Assembly: GCA_013152485.1 (NCBI GenBank)
Contig: JAADGG010000050.1
Location: forward strand, 74,090 to 107,889
Origin: Nitrospirota bacterium
Lineage (GTDB): Bacteria > Nitrospirota > Thermodesulfovibrionia > Thermodesulfovibrionales > JdFR-85
Direction: 5' to 3'
Length of the DNA: 33,800 nt
Part shown: piece by piece, positions 8,298 through 16,578 of the stretch
How positions within the stretch are numbered: position 1 is the stretch's first letter
Layout: each line of letters begins with the position of its first letter
Position numbers and translations under genes: made by a program
Notes under the pieces: model-generated
What the model was told of the DNA's origin: nothing
The model's input: only the letters and a program-made list of their open reading frames with translations
Databases searched by the model: none

Positions 8298-9718
8298 GAT
8301 CCCCCTCCTTTATGATTGTTGCCGGCCAGACGGTTTTCCATCTCGCGTTCCATCCATCTGCCGCCGACCGCCCTTGCCAGGGTGATACGGTCAGAGATGA
8401 GCTGGCGGCGGGCTGTCAAGAGCTGACTCTCGGTCTCGTAGAGCAGAGTCTGCGCATCGAGCACCTGCAGGTAGCTTGAGAGCCCCTGGACGTATCTCTG
8501 CCGGGAAAGGCGGAAGGCCGCCTCAGCGGCCTCGGTCTGTTCCTGCAACTGCTTGATGCGCTCTTCGGAAGTCCGGTTCCTTACGAGTGCGTCCTCCACT
8601 TCCTGAAACGCCCTCAATACGGCCTTGCGGTATAGGGCGAGGTTTTCACGGAAGACGGCCCTTGAACGCTCCACTTCCGCCCTGCGCCTTCCTCCGTCCA
8701 GCAGAGGCTGGGACAGGCCTATGATGAGCTTCCAGAAGTTGCCGACTATGTCACCGGTGCTGAAAACCAGGCTCGACGTGCCATAGCTGCCGAGCAGATT
8801 GAACGACGGAAAGCGCTCTGCAATAGCAGCAGCCACTCTCGCATCACTCGCCTTCAGACGCAGGAGGGCCGCCCGCACATCAGGGCGGCGTGAAAGGACC
8901 TCCGAGGGAAGCCCCGCAGGAAAGGCCTGCGGGGTCTCGGGCAGCTCGATGACTCCTCCTGCGGTCCCGCCCTCGGGATAGCGGCCCACGGCCACCGCAA
9001 GGGCATGCTCCGTCACCCTGAGAGAAACCTCGAAAAGGACCTTCCGTGCCTTGGCGCCGGCAAGGGCCTGCCGCGCCCGGTAAACATCGGCGGCAGGGGT
9101 GAGGCCGGCGCGGTACCGCTGCTCCACCAGCGACAGGACGTCTGCATAGGCCCTGACGCTCTGTTCCGCCAACCTCAGCTGGGCACGCTGCTCAGCAGCC
9201 AGATAGTACAGGTCCGCGATCTGTGCAGAGAGGCTGATATAAAGCGTCTTGACCTCCTCTCCGAGGGCCTCCATGTCGAGGACTGCGGCCCTGGTGCGGG
9301 ATTTGAGCTTCTGCCACAGGTCCAGCTCGTAACGTGCCGCTGCCGACAGGATGTAACTGTCACCCGTATTGTTTCCGAAAAAGCTCGGCGTATCCTCCCT
9401 GCTCCATTCACCCTGAAGGTCGAGGGACGGTCTGCCGGCAGCCACGGCACTCCTGTACACGGCCCGGCTCTGCTCGAAACGTTCATATGCGGCGGCAAGA
9501 TCCGGATTGCCGGCGAATGCTTCCTCCATGATGCGGTTCAAGTCCTTGTCGCCGAACGCCTCCCACCAGCGTTCCACCGGGGCACCCGGCGCACTCTCCC
9601 CCTTAAAGGATGCAGGCACAGTGACCGGGGGCTCGACGGACAGCGGACCGTGTACGGCACAACCCGCCGACAGCACTACAAATATCATGAAAAGTGAACG
9701 TTTTATTCCTCGGCTCAC
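8294..9718 (-). CDS. Outer-membrane efflux lipoprotein, TolC/NodT family
   Basis: Forms the outer-membrane channel of the pump (474 residues). The signal peptide ends in the lipobox LSAGC, with C20 as the lipidation site, typical of the NodT/OprM branch. Two repeats of the outer-membrane-factor fold follow, each with long Ala/Gln-rich helices (for example NPDLAAAYERFEQSRAVYRS and the second-half PSFNLLGSYG and QPLLDGGRRRAEVERSRA). The GTG start at 9718 overlaps the regulator stop by 4 nt. Gene order, regulator then channel then adaptor then pump, is unusual compared with acrAB or mexAB-oprM, where the channel is last or elsewhere. Confidence 0.94.
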   Translation of the reverse strand: MSRGIKRSLFMIFVVLSAGCAVHGPLSVEPPVTVPASFKGESAPGAPVERWWEAFGDKDLNRIMEEAFAGNPDLAAAYERFEQSRAVYRSAVAAGRPSLDLQGEWSREDTPSFFGNNTGDSYILSAAARYELDLWQKLKSRTRAAVLDMEALGEEVKTLYISLSAQIADLYYLAAEQRAQLRLAEQSVRAYADVLSLVEQRYRAGLTPAADVYRARQALAGAKARKVLFEVSLRVTEHALAVAVGRYPEGGTAGGVIELPETPQAFPAGLPSEVLSRRPDVRAALLRLKASDARVAAAIAERFPSFNLLGSYGTSSLVFSTGDIVGNFWKLIIGLSQPLLDGGRRRAEVERSRAVFRENLALYRKAVLRAFQEVEDALVRNRTSEERIKQLQEQTEAAEAAFRLSRQRYVQGLSSYLQVLDAQTLLYETESQLLTARRQLISDRITLARAVGGRWMEREMENRLAGNNHKGGGS

Positions 9719-10353
9719 GGTCTCTCCAACCCCGTTGCGGCAAAATCTATCAGCAAGGCGGTAAGCGACTCCACGTCATCCACCGGGGTCACGCCCGCCG
9801 GCAAGGCATATTTGTAGTTCTTTCCCGTCATGCATATGACATGTCCCATGGCTCCGATGACAAACTGGAGCCTCCAGAAGACCGTGTCCGGGGTAAGCTC
9901 CGGCAGAGCCTCGCACAGGGTCTCAAACAGCAGGTGAAACAACGGCGCAATGTGGCGGATGAAGACATCCCTGACCGTATCCTCGGGGTCTGACATCGAC
10001 CTGGCCACCAGTGTTATGAAGTCTTCGGCCCCTGTGCCGGATTTGCGGAAGGCGAGCGTCGGCTCGATAAAGGCCCGCAAGGCCTCATCCACCGCAGGTC
10101 TCCTGCCTTCCCTGCGGGCTGTCTCTCGAACCGCCTCGAGATTGTCACGCCTGATCCTGTTCAGCGGCACGAGACGCCTCTGGAAGACCGCCTCAAGAAG
10201 CGCATCCTTTGAGCCGAAGTGGTAGTTTACGGCCGCCAGGTTCACCCCTGCCCGGCTCGTAATAGCCCTGAGAGAGGTGTTGTGGAACCCCCTCCTGGCA
10301 AAAAGGTACTCTGCAGCGTCAAGGATCTTCTCCTTTGTGTCACTTATGCTCAC
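9715..10353 (-). CDS. TetR/AcrR-family repressor of the efflux operon
   Basis: DNA-binding repressor with an N-terminal TetR helix-turn-helix (ITSRAGVNLAAVNYHFGSKDA) and a ligand-binding C-terminal domain containing FVIGAMGHVICMTG. It is the first gene of the efflux operon, so it probably represses its own operon until a pump substrate binds. A perfect TetR-like palindrome sits in its promoter. The start is uncertain: GTG 10365 would leave a leader of about 9 nt with no ribosome site. I favour GTG 10353, which begins MSISDTKEKIL as relatives do. Its GTGA overlaps the stop of a 7-codon ATG frame starting at 10373. Confidence 0.92.
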   Translation of the reverse strand: MSISDTKEKILDAAEYLFARRGFHNTSLRAITSRAGVNLAAVNYHFGSKDALLEAVFQRRLVPLNRIRRDNLEAVRETARREGRRPAVDEALRAFIEPTLAFRKSGTGAEDFITLVARSMSDPEDTVRDVFIRHIAPLFHLLFETLCEALPELTPDTVFWRLQFVIGAMGHVICMTGKNYKYALPAGVTPVDDVESLTALLIDFAATGLERP

Positions 10354-10380
10354 GACTCCTTCCACTCGATCATACGTTCA

Positions 10381-10409
10381 ATTAAAACACATGTTTTAAA
10401 AAAAGTCAA
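10381..10409 (-). promoter_or_regulatory. Promoter of the efflux operon
   Basis: Read on the minus strand: TTGACT (10409-10404), a 17-bp spacer and TTTAAT (10386-10381), predicting transcription from about 10374. This is very close to the regulator's start codons. The spacer and -10 box are occupied by the operator palindrome. Confidence 0.7.
10382..10399. promoter_or_regulatory. TetR-type operator palindrome
   Basis: A perfect 18-bp inverted repeat, TTAAAACA-CA-TGTTTTAA (8-bp arms, 2-bp centre), lies between and over the -35 and -10 elements of the efflux promoter. Size and position fit a TetR-family dimer that blocks RNA polymerase. The match to this repressor is inferred from position. 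Confidence 0.75.
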
Positions 10410-10422
10410 GCCGCCGCGCAAG

Positions 10423-10445
10423 GCCGGTCCCTCCAGCGGACCGGC
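10423..10445 (-). terminator. Hairpin after aspS
   Basis: GCCGGTCC (10423-10430) and GGACCGGC (10438-10445) form an 8-bp GC-rich stem with a 7-nt loop downstream of aspS. The T-run on the minus strand comes only about 18 nt later, inside the tetR promoter, so it is not a textbook intrinsic terminator. It would separate aspS from the efflux operon. Confidence 0.45.
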
Positions 10446-10492
10446 TCGATGTCGAACGGGGTGTCCGTATATGGCCGCACATTCAGGAGCAC

Positions 10493-12274
10493 TCACTCCA
10501 CAACCGCATCCAGCCTTATATGGAGGTCTTTCAGCTGTTTCTCGTCCACCGGCGACGGGGCTCCGCTCAACAGACAGACGGCCTTCTGAGTCTTCGGAAA
10601 GGCTATGACGTCCCTTATGGAACCGGCACCGAGCATGAGCATCACGAGCCTGTCGAGTCCAAGGGCTATGCCGCCGTGCGGTGGGGCGCCGAAACGGAGG
10701 GCGTCGAGCAGGAAACCGAACTTCATCCTTGCCTCTTCGCCGGAGATCCCGAGCAGCTCGAGCATCTTCCCCTGGAGATCGGGGTTGTGAATACGTATAC
10801 TGCCGCCGCCGATCTCGTTACCGTTGAGCACCAGGTCGTAGGCCTTCGCCCTGAGGGAGGAGAGCCCCTCACGGTCGCTTATATCCCCTTTCAGCATCCG
10901 TTCGATATCGGCATCGGCAGGTGAAGTAAACGGGTGGTGCATGGCCTGAAACCGGCCTTCTTCGTCATTCCACTCAAGAAGCGGATAGTCGACGACCCAC
11001 AGGAACCTGAACCCCTCGGAGACGAGGCCCTGCCGCCTTGCTATCTCCAGCCTCAGCCTGCCGAGGACATCGAGCACCACGTCCTCCCTGTCTGCAACGA
11101 AGAGCATCATATCGCCCTCTTCCGCCTCGAGCCTGAGGGCCATCTCCCTGAGTACGCCTTCTGGAAAGAACTTCGCAATAGGGGATTCAAAACCGTCCTT
11201 GATCTTTATCCAGGCCAGCCCCTTTGCACCGAAAGACCTCACCTCGTCGGTCAGGAGGTCGATCTCCTTTCTAGAAAGCCCCGCCATGGACTTGCCGCAG
11301 ACGGCCTTGACCCTGCCCCCGGAATCGAGTGCGGAGAGGAAGACCTTGAAGCCGCCCTCCCTGGCGAGGTCACCCATCTCCTTCAGCTCGAGGCCGAACC
11401 TGAGGTCCGGCTTGTCAGAGCCGAACCGCTCCATTGCGTCCTTGTAGGAGAGCCTCGGCATCGGTGTCTCTATCCCTACACCGAGGGCCTCACTGAAAAG
11501 GCGTGACAGCATGCCCTCGACCACCGAGATCACGTCGTCGGGTTCAACGAACGACATCTCCATGTCGACCTGGGTGAATTCGGGCTGGCGGTCCGCCCTC
11601 AGGTCTTCATCCCTGAAGCACTTCACGACCTGGAAATACCTCTCGAGTCCCGACATCATCAGTATCTGCTTGAAAAGCTGGGGGGACTGGGGAAGGGCGT
11701 AGAAATGGCCGGGATTGAGCCGGCTCGGCACCAGGTAGTCCCTCGCACCCTCGGGAGTCGACTTCGTGAGCATCGGGGTCTCTATCTCTATAAAACCCTC
11801 CGAGTCGAGGTAGTCACGCATCAGCTTCGTGACACGGTGCCTGAAGACGAGGTTTCTCTGCATCTCCTGCCTCCTAAGGTCGAGGTACCGGTACCTGAAC
11901 CTCAGGGACTCCGATATATCCGCGGCGTCTTCCAGAACGAACGGCAGCGTCTCGGACCTGCTCAGTATGGTCAGCGCCGAGACGTAGAGTTCAACCGTGC
12001 CGGTCGGGATATCGGGGTTCTCCGTGCCCTCGGGTCTCCTGCTCACCTTGCCGCTGACCCTTATTACGAATTCGGAACGGAGCTGATGGGCCGCGCCGTG
12101 GGCCTCGGCAGACACGTCGGGACTGAAGACCACCTGGACGAGGCCGCTTCTGTCCCTGAGGTCGACGAATATCAGACCGCCATGATCACGCCTCCTGAAG
12201 ACCCATCCCGAAAGGGTGAGTTCCCTGCCTATGTCAGCCTCTGAAACCTCCCCGCAATTCATGTCTCTGTACAT
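10493..12274 (-). CDS. aspS: Aspartyl-tRNA synthetase (bacterial type)
   Basis: Charges tRNA-Asp with aspartate (class II synthetase, 593 residues, normal bacterial length). The N-terminal OB anticodon-binding domain begins [19 protein letters not shown]. The catalytic core has motif 2 ([23 protein letters not shown] region) and motif 3 ([15 protein letters not shown]). The bacterial GAD insertion lies between them. The His in RRRDHGG is the residue seen in non-discriminating enzymes such as that of Pseudomonas, where E. coli has Leu. It may therefore also make Asp-tRNA-Asn for the GatCAB route (inference). The start ATG has CAGGAGG about 4 nt upstream. Confidence 0.97.
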   Translation of the reverse strand: MYRDMNCGEVSEADIGRELTLSGWVFRRRDHGGLIFVDLRDRSGLVQVVFSPDVSAEAHGAAHQLRSEFVIRVSGKVSRRPEGTENPDIPTGTVELYVSALTILSRSETLPFVLEDAADISESLRFRYRYLDLRRQEMQRNLVFRHRVTKLMRDYLDSEGFIEIETPMLTKSTPEGARDYLVPSRLNPGHFYALPQSPQLFKQILMMSGLERYFQVVKCFRDEDLRADRQPEFTQVDMEMSFVEPDDVISVVEGMLSRLFSEALGVGIETPMPRLSYKDAMERFGSDKPDLRFGLELKEMGDLAREGGFKVFLSALDSGGRVKAVCGKSMAGLSRKEIDLLTDEVRSFGAKGLAWIKIKDGFESPIAKFFPEGVLREMALRLEAEEGDMMLFVADREDVVLDVLGRLRLEIARRQGLVSEGFRFLWVVDYPLLEWNDEEGRFQAMHHPFTSPADADIERMLKGDISDREGLSSLRAKAYDLVLNGNEIGGGSIRIHNPDLQGKMLELLGISGEEARMKFGFLLDALRFGAPPHGGIALGLDRLVMLMLGAGSIRDVIAFPKTQKAVCLLSGAPSPVDEKQLKDLHIRLDAVVE

Positions 12275-12436
12275 GACTCCTCCTGAAATCTTAACGGAGC
12301 TATGAAGCCTCGGAGAGATGAAGAATCAAGAAACTCCCGGCCTGCATGAACTCCGGTTATGTTTTTCCAAATCCCGCAGCAAAGATGCTTCCTCCGGCGG
12401 AATCAGGAGAGTGAGCGAAGCCCCCAACCCCGCGTT

Positions 12437-13186
12437 TCATTCCCGTATCCGTTTATTGCTCTGCATCTTGAGGCTTTTCTTCAGCCTCTTCAGCTCATCC
12501 TCACGCAGATACCTCCACTGCCCGGGACCGAGTCCGCCGAGTTCCAGGCCGTCGATCCTGATCCTCCTGAGCTTGAGCACCGTGTGACCCACCCGCTCAA
12601 ACATCCTCCTTATCTGTCTCTTCCTGCCCTCGTGGATCGTCACCTCAACCCAGGAGTTCTTCTCCGCCTTCGGCATCCTGACCCTCTTCACCCTTGCCGG
12701 TGCGGTCATGCCGTCGTCGAGCATCACACCCCTGCGCAGCCTGTTCAAGTCTTTCTCGTCGATCACTCCCTTTATCTTTACGAGATACGTCTTGGGTACC
12801 TTGTGAGAGGGATGTATTATCCTGTATGCAAGATCTCCGTCATTCGTAAGGAGCAGCAGCCCCTCCGAGTTGAAGTCGAGCCTCCCGACCGGGTATACCC
12901 TGTATTTCAGCCTGCCGATGAGCTGCTTCACCGTAGGTCTGCCCTCGGGATCCTCCAGGGCCGTAAGGACGCCCGGAGGCTTGTTCAGTATGATGTAAAC
13001 CTTCGGTTCGGGCCTGCGCAGCAGCTTGCCGTCGACCCTGATGTGGTCCTTCTCGGGATCCGCCTTCATCCCGGGGACAGCGGGCTTTCCGTTTACAAGC
13101 ACCCTGCCCTCGGCGATCATCTCCTCTGCCTTGCGCCTCGAGGCAATCCCCATTCTTGCAAGTATCTTCTGAATACGTTCTTCCAT
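12437..13186 (-). CDS. rluB: rRNA large-subunit pseudouridine synthase, RluB/RsuA family
   Basis: Isomerises a uridine in rRNA to pseudouridine (249 residues). An N-terminal S4 RNA-binding domain (1-60, MEERIQKILARMGIASRRKAEE) precedes the catalytic domain. The signature GRLDFNSEGLLLLTNDG holds catalytic Asp104. HEGRKRQIRRMFERVGHTVLKLRR closes the fold, as in RluB-type enzymes. The C-terminal Lys/Arg tail is short. The ATG has AGGGTG upstream, and a possible promoter lies at 13256-13285. aspS follows after 162 bases with no clear terminator, so the two may be cotranscribed. RluB rather than RsuA or RluE is a best guess from similarity. Confidence 0.9.
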   Translation of the reverse strand: MEERIQKILARMGIASRRKAEEMIAEGRVLVNGKPAVPGMKADPEKDHIRVDGKLLRRPEPKVYIILNKPPGVLTALEDPEGRPTVKQLIGRLKYRVYPVGRLDFNSEGLLLLTNDGDLAYRIIHPSHKVPKTYLVKIKGVIDEKDLNRLRRGVMLDDGMTAPARVKRVRMPKAEKNSWVEVTIHEGRKRQIRRMFERVGHTVLKLRRIRIDGLELGGLGPGQWRYLREDELKRLKKSLKMQSNKRIRE

Positions 13187-13255
13187 GCACCCTGAAATCG
13201 TCTGCTCCCGGTTTGTTGATGATAGGCTTGCATCTTCAGGAGATCACGAACATAT

Positions 13256-13285
13256 ATATTACCCCGAACCCGGCAAGGATGTAAA
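13256..13285 (-). promoter_or_regulatory. Possible promoter for rluB
   Basis: On the minus strand, TTTACA (13285-13280), an 18-bp spacer and TAATAT (13261-13256) lie about 70 nt upstream of the pseudouridine synthase start. It is a moderate match only. Confidence 0.4.
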
Positions 13286-13375
13286 ATGACACCTGATGAC
13301 ACGCGGGATTGAACGGACCTGCAAGCTGTGCGGCACTTCGAGGATGTATGCAAACAGCGCACCGGCGACAGGACA

Positions 13376-14248
13376 TCATGCTGCCTTCCGGAAAGCGCCG
13401 AGGAGCCGTCCCCCTGCCGTCATGGTCAGCACGTACAAGGCGACACCGCCCAGCACGTCCACCACGTAGTGATACCTGCAGTACACGGTGGCAAACAGCA
13501 GCAGGGCCGTTACCGGCAGGTAGATATAGAAGAGCCTCTTTTCATAACGGTACGCAAGGTGCAGGACCACCAGTGTGACCGCCGTGTGCCCGCTCGGAAA
13601 GGCATCCCTCTTTATGCCCTCTATGCTGTTCAGTATGCCGTATACCTTCTCGAAGACAAAGGCCCCCTCGAGCGGGACCGACTGGAGATGATTCATGGTG
13701 TATCTGGGTCCGAGGGCCGGAAACAGGACATAGCCGACATAGGAGAGGTAGAAACAGAGCACGATATAGGTGAGGCTGTCGTCGAACTCCTTGTACCTGT
13801 TCTTCATCTTGAGAGCGATGCCGAGAATGACCGGCAGGAAATAGTAGCTCGTATACGCCAACTGCAGCACCTCGGTAAGCAGGGGATTCACGACCCTCTC
13901 GAGCCAGACCGTTGGATAGCCTCCAAGGAGCCAGTAGTCCGCGCGTATGAGCATGAAGTCGATGTCTCGGGGGTTTACGCCCGGAACGAGTTCGGTCATG
14001 GTGTCGAACACAAGAAACACTGCGGTCACGGGGAAGGCAAGATCATGAATGAATTTCATGAAGCCCCGTTCCGGGGAATACCTCGTCAGCAGGACCTGAG
14101 CGGAAAGCAACGAGACATAGGTTGCAAGCACCCTGCCGGCCGATGCGGTGGAGTCGTAGTAGATCAGCGTCAACAGCGCAAACAGGGAAACAAAGAAGAC
14201 GGTTATGGCGTCCGCAGGCCTTACCCTTCCTGGAAAACGCCACTTCAC
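13376..14248 (-). CDS. PAP2-superfamily membrane phosphatase/transferase
   Basis: Integral membrane protein of 290 residues with about six hydrophobic segments. Two of the three PAP2 motifs are clear: DAFPSGHT (P218-H221) and CRYHYVVD near residue 250, giving the catalytic His-Asp pair. The first motif (KX6RP) is replaced by FPALGPRYT. This is the arrangement of the AUR1/inositol-phosphorylceramide-synthase-like branch (PAP2_3), which transfers or removes phosphate head groups on lipids. The active site would face the periplasm. The GTG start overlaps the NYN nuclease stop by 4 nt. The exact lipid substrate is unknown. Confidence 0.85.
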   Translation of the reverse strand: MKWRFPGRVRPADAITVFFVSLFALLTLIYYDSTASAGRVLATYVSLLSAQVLLTRYSPERGFMKFIHDLAFPVTAVFLVFDTMTELVPGVNPRDIDFMLIRADYWLLGGYPTVWLERVVNPLLTEVLQLAYTSYYFLPVILGIALKMKNRYKEFDDSLTYIVLCFYLSYVGYVLFPALGPRYTMNHLQSVPLEGAFVFEKVYGILNSIEGIKRDAFPSGHTAVTLVVLHLAYRYEKRLFYIYLPVTALLLFATVYCRYHYVVDVLGGVALYVLTMTAGGRLLGAFRKAA

Positions 14249-14775
14249 AACTTTTTCAAGGCCCTGTCAACGGCCTTCCGGCGTTTTGACGGCCTGCGGG
14301 AGGAGCCTTTTCCGGACGACCGTACCGTCTCCTCCTCTTCGTCGGCGAGCATCTTCCAGGCCAGGTCATCCATCAAGTCCTCGCCCGCCGGTCCTTTCTC
14401 CTCCGTCAAAGCGCCTTCGAGCTTCCTGAGGAAGGCTTCCGAGTCAACCGGCACAGACCCCCGGGCCCATGCGAAGTCAGCGATCTCCCTGTCGGAGCTG
14501 ATCACGATAAAGTGATCCTTCTCCCGCACGAGCATCTCCTTTATCACGTCGTCGGCCTTCCTGGCGATCCTCGAGAATATTATCCTGACACCCCCGTCGG
14601 CTCCTATAGTCTCCATGGGCGAAAGCCCTCCGTGACCATCGAAGACGACGGTTATGTCGTGTCCCCTGACCGCCCTGTATCTCACGAGTCTCTTGACGAG
14701 CCGGTTCCTCTGGGATGCGAGGTCCCTGTGCTGAGTCCCGATGAGATTGTAACCGTCGATGATCAAGCGGGACAA
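14245..14775 (-). CDS. YacP-like NYN-domain ribonuclease
   Basis: A PIN-fold NYN-domain protein; the Bacillus relative Rae1/YacP cleaves mRNA on the ribosome. Recognised by LIIDGYNLIG at the N-terminus, TVVFDGH, and FIVISSDREIADFA with conserved acidic residues. A basic, Ser/Arg/Lys-rich C-terminal tail could hold RNA. I place the start at TTG 14775, because GGGGGAGG lies 7 nt upstream and the family begins at this point. A longer frame from ATG 14859 would add 28 residues with no family resemblance. The stop overlaps the PAP2 gene start (GTGA). Confidence 0.85.
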   Translation of the reverse strand: MSRLIIDGYNLIGTQHRDLASQRNRLVKRLVRYRAVRGHDITVVFDGHGGLSPMETIGADGGVRIIFSRIARKADDVIKEMLVREKDHFIVISSDREIADFAWARGSVPVDSEAFLRKLEGALTEEKGPAGEDLMDDLAWKMLADEEEETVRSSGKGSSRRPSKRRKAVDRALKKL

Positions 14776-14862
14776 TCCCGTACCTCCCCCACAGGCAACC
14801 CGGACCCCGGTCTTGATGGAACGGTCGATCGACGTCCTGCCGAGATCAGACGGGTTCACCCT

Positions 14863-14891
14863 TTGTCGTTATCGTCGAAATATATTATACT
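14863..14891 (+). promoter_or_regulatory. Promoter for the rhomboid-SDH protease operon
   Basis: TTGTCG (14863-14868), a 17-bp spacer and TATACT (14886-14891), about 70 nt before the rhomboid start. Confidence 0.55.
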
Positions 14892-14913
14892 TGACTTATA
14901 GCGGGGTTTGAAA
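14884..14913 (-). promoter_or_regulatory. Possible divergent promoter for the NYN/PAP2 operon
   Basis: A perfect TATAAT on the minus strand (14889-14884), with only a weak TTTCAA at the -35 position (18-bp spacer). It overlaps the opposite promoter, so the two directions may compete. Confidence 0.35.
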
Positions 14914-14968
14914 GGTGTTGGTCCGCAGTCCAGCTGCATGTACAACCGAAGGGGGTTGAGGGACAGGA

Positions 14969-15700
14969 ATGTTTCCGGTCAAAGACACGGTACCGCGCAG
15001 GGAGTTTCCGTTCATCACGTGGACGATCATCCTCATCAACGGGATGGTCTTCCTCTTCGAGCTCTCCCTGCCCAAGGAGATCCTCGAGCGTTTCATATAC
15101 CTGTTCGGCGTTGTACCAGCGCGGTACTCTCATCCGGAATGGGCGGTCCTGTTCGGCCTGCCGCTCGACGATTACTGGCCGTTCATAACAAACATCTTTC
15201 TGCATGGCGGATGGGTCCACTTCGTCGGCAACATGTGGATGCTCTACCTGTTCGGTGACAACGTCGAAGACCGGATGGGCCACGGAAGGTTCTTGATCTT
15301 CTACATGTTGTCCGGTCTCGCCGCCAGCGTCACGCACTTCGTCTTCAACATGCACTCCACCGTACCGGCCATCGGCGCATCCGGGGCAATCGCCGGTGTG
15401 ATGGGTGCTTACTTCGTGATGTTTCCAACCGCCAGGGTCATCACACTCATCCCGATCTTCTTCCTGCCGTACTTCGTCGAGATTCCGGCGTTCGTATATC
15501 TCGGCATATGGTTCGCCTCGCAGATATTCTCGGGCACGTTCTCCCTGCTGAGCCCCCAGGCCGGCGGGGGAATAGCCTGGTGGGCCCACATAGGCGGTTT
15601 CGTTGCAGGGATCGCGCTGCTGCCGGTCTTCAGGAAGAAAAGGCATTCATACCGGAGGTACTTTCCTGACGAGGAGTACTCCAACCTGTACAAACCATGA
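14969..15700 (+). CDS. Rhomboid-family intramembrane serine protease
   Basis: Cleaves transmembrane segments within the inner membrane. The protein has 243 residues and about six membrane helices. The catalytic dyad is Ser138 in GASGAIAG and His207 in WWAHIGGFVAG. The oxyanion/loop motif HGGWVHFVGNMWML is also present. It belongs to the family common in anaerobes and Nitrospirota-like bacteria, with the extra FFLPYFVEIPAFVYLGIWF segment. It is first in an operon with a second membrane-associated protease, 18 nt downstream. GGACAGGA precedes the ATG. Substrates are unknown. Confidence 0.95.
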   Translation: MFPVKDTVPRREFPFITWTIILINGMVFLFELSLPKEILERFIYLFGVVPARYSHPEWAVLFGLPLDDYWPFITNIFLHGGWVHFVGNMWMLYLFGDNVEDRMGHGRFLIFYMLSGLAASVTHFVFNMHSTVPAIGASGAIAGVMGAYFVMFPTARVITLIPIFFLPYFVEIPAFVYLGIWFASQIFSGTFSLLSPQAGGGIAWWAHIGGFVAGIALLPVFRKKRHSYRRYFPDEEYSNLYKP

Positions 15701-15718
15701 AAACTTCAAGGAGGTAAC

Positions 15719-16567
15719 ATGAATTTCGACATATTCAGCATATTCTGGCTCTTCTTCATGATAAGCGCACTCCAGCCCGTCCTGAAGCAGCGGCTCCTCG
15801 AGGCATCGAGGCAGAAGCTCATCGCAAAGATCGAGAAGAAGCACGGCTCGAGGGTGATCCTGCTCGTGCACAGGCAGGAGACGATGAGTCTCCTCGGCTT
15901 TCCCATCTTCAAGTATATCAACATCAACGACTCCGAGGAGGTGATCAGGGCCATCCACCTGACCGACCCCGAGATGCCGCTAGACCTCGTTCTGCATACA
16001 CCCGGCGGGCTTGTGCTCGCTTCTTACCAGATCGCTCATGCAATAAAGAAACACCGGGGAAAGGTCACGGTCTTCGTGCCCCACTACGCAATGTCCGGGG
16101 GCACCCTGATCGCCCTCTCCGCAGACGAAATAGTGATGGGAGAGCACGCCGTGCTGGGCCCGGTCGATCCACAGCTCGGCGAATATCCGGCGGCCTCCCT
16201 CGTCAGGCTCGTCGAGTCCAAGCCGGTCTCCGAGGTCGATGACAGGACCTGGTTGCTCGCCGACATCGGCAAGAAGGCATTGACCCAGCTCAAGAAGCAG
16301 GTCAGGTACCTGCTCGAGGGGAAATACCCCCCTGAGAAGGCCGAAGAGCTCGCAACAATACTCTCGGAGGGCAGGTGGACGCATGACTATCCCATAACAT
16401 ACGAAGAGGCAAGGTCACTCGGGCTCAACGTCAGCAACAACATACCACCGGAGTTCTACCAGCTCATGAGCCTCTATCCGCAGCCCGTAAGGCAGCAGCC
16501 CTCTGTCGAGTATCTGCCTGTACCGAGGTTTCGGGGACCGACGAACCAGAAGACCGACAAGGGATAA
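15719..16567 (+). CDS. SDH/SppA-like ClpP-fold serine protease with N-terminal membrane anchor
   Basis: A 282-residue protease of the serine dehydrogenase proteinase family (ClpP/crotonase fold, Pfam SDH_sah), probably tethered to the inner membrane by the N-terminal helix FSIFWLFFMISAL. The oxyanion motif is VLHTPGGLVLAS and the nucleophile is Ser126 in AMSGGTLIAL; GEHAVLGPVDPQLG follows as in the family. A strong AAGGAGG lies 5 nt before the ATG. It follows the rhomboid gene closely, which suggests it degrades the fragments the rhomboid releases, or other membrane peptides (inference). The gene ends 11 nt from the convergent penicillin-binding protein gene. Confidence 0.88.
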   Translation: MNFDIFSIFWLFFMISALQPVLKQRLLEASRQKLIAKIEKKHGSRVILLVHRQETMSLLGFPIFKYININDSEEVIRAIHLTDPEMPLDLVLHTPGGLVLASYQIAHAIKKHRGKVTVFVPHYAMSGGTLIALSADEIVMGEHAVLGPVDPQLGEYPAASLVRLVESKPVSEVDDRTWLLADIGKKALTQLKKQVRYLLEGKYPPEKAEELATILSEGRWTHDYPITYEEARSLGLNVSNNIPPEFYQLMSLYPQPVRQQPSVEYLPVPRFRGPTNQKTDKG

Positions 16568-16578
16568 GGGATAGAGGC

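Noticed and set aside
13328-14515. 395-codon plus-strand open frame
   Set aside because: Antisense to the PAP2 and NYN genes, which have conserved motifs; no domain of its own.
14776-14859. Earlier ATG start for the NYN nuclease
   Set aside because: The extra 28 residues have no family resemblance, and TTG 14775 has GGGGGAGG at ideal spacing.
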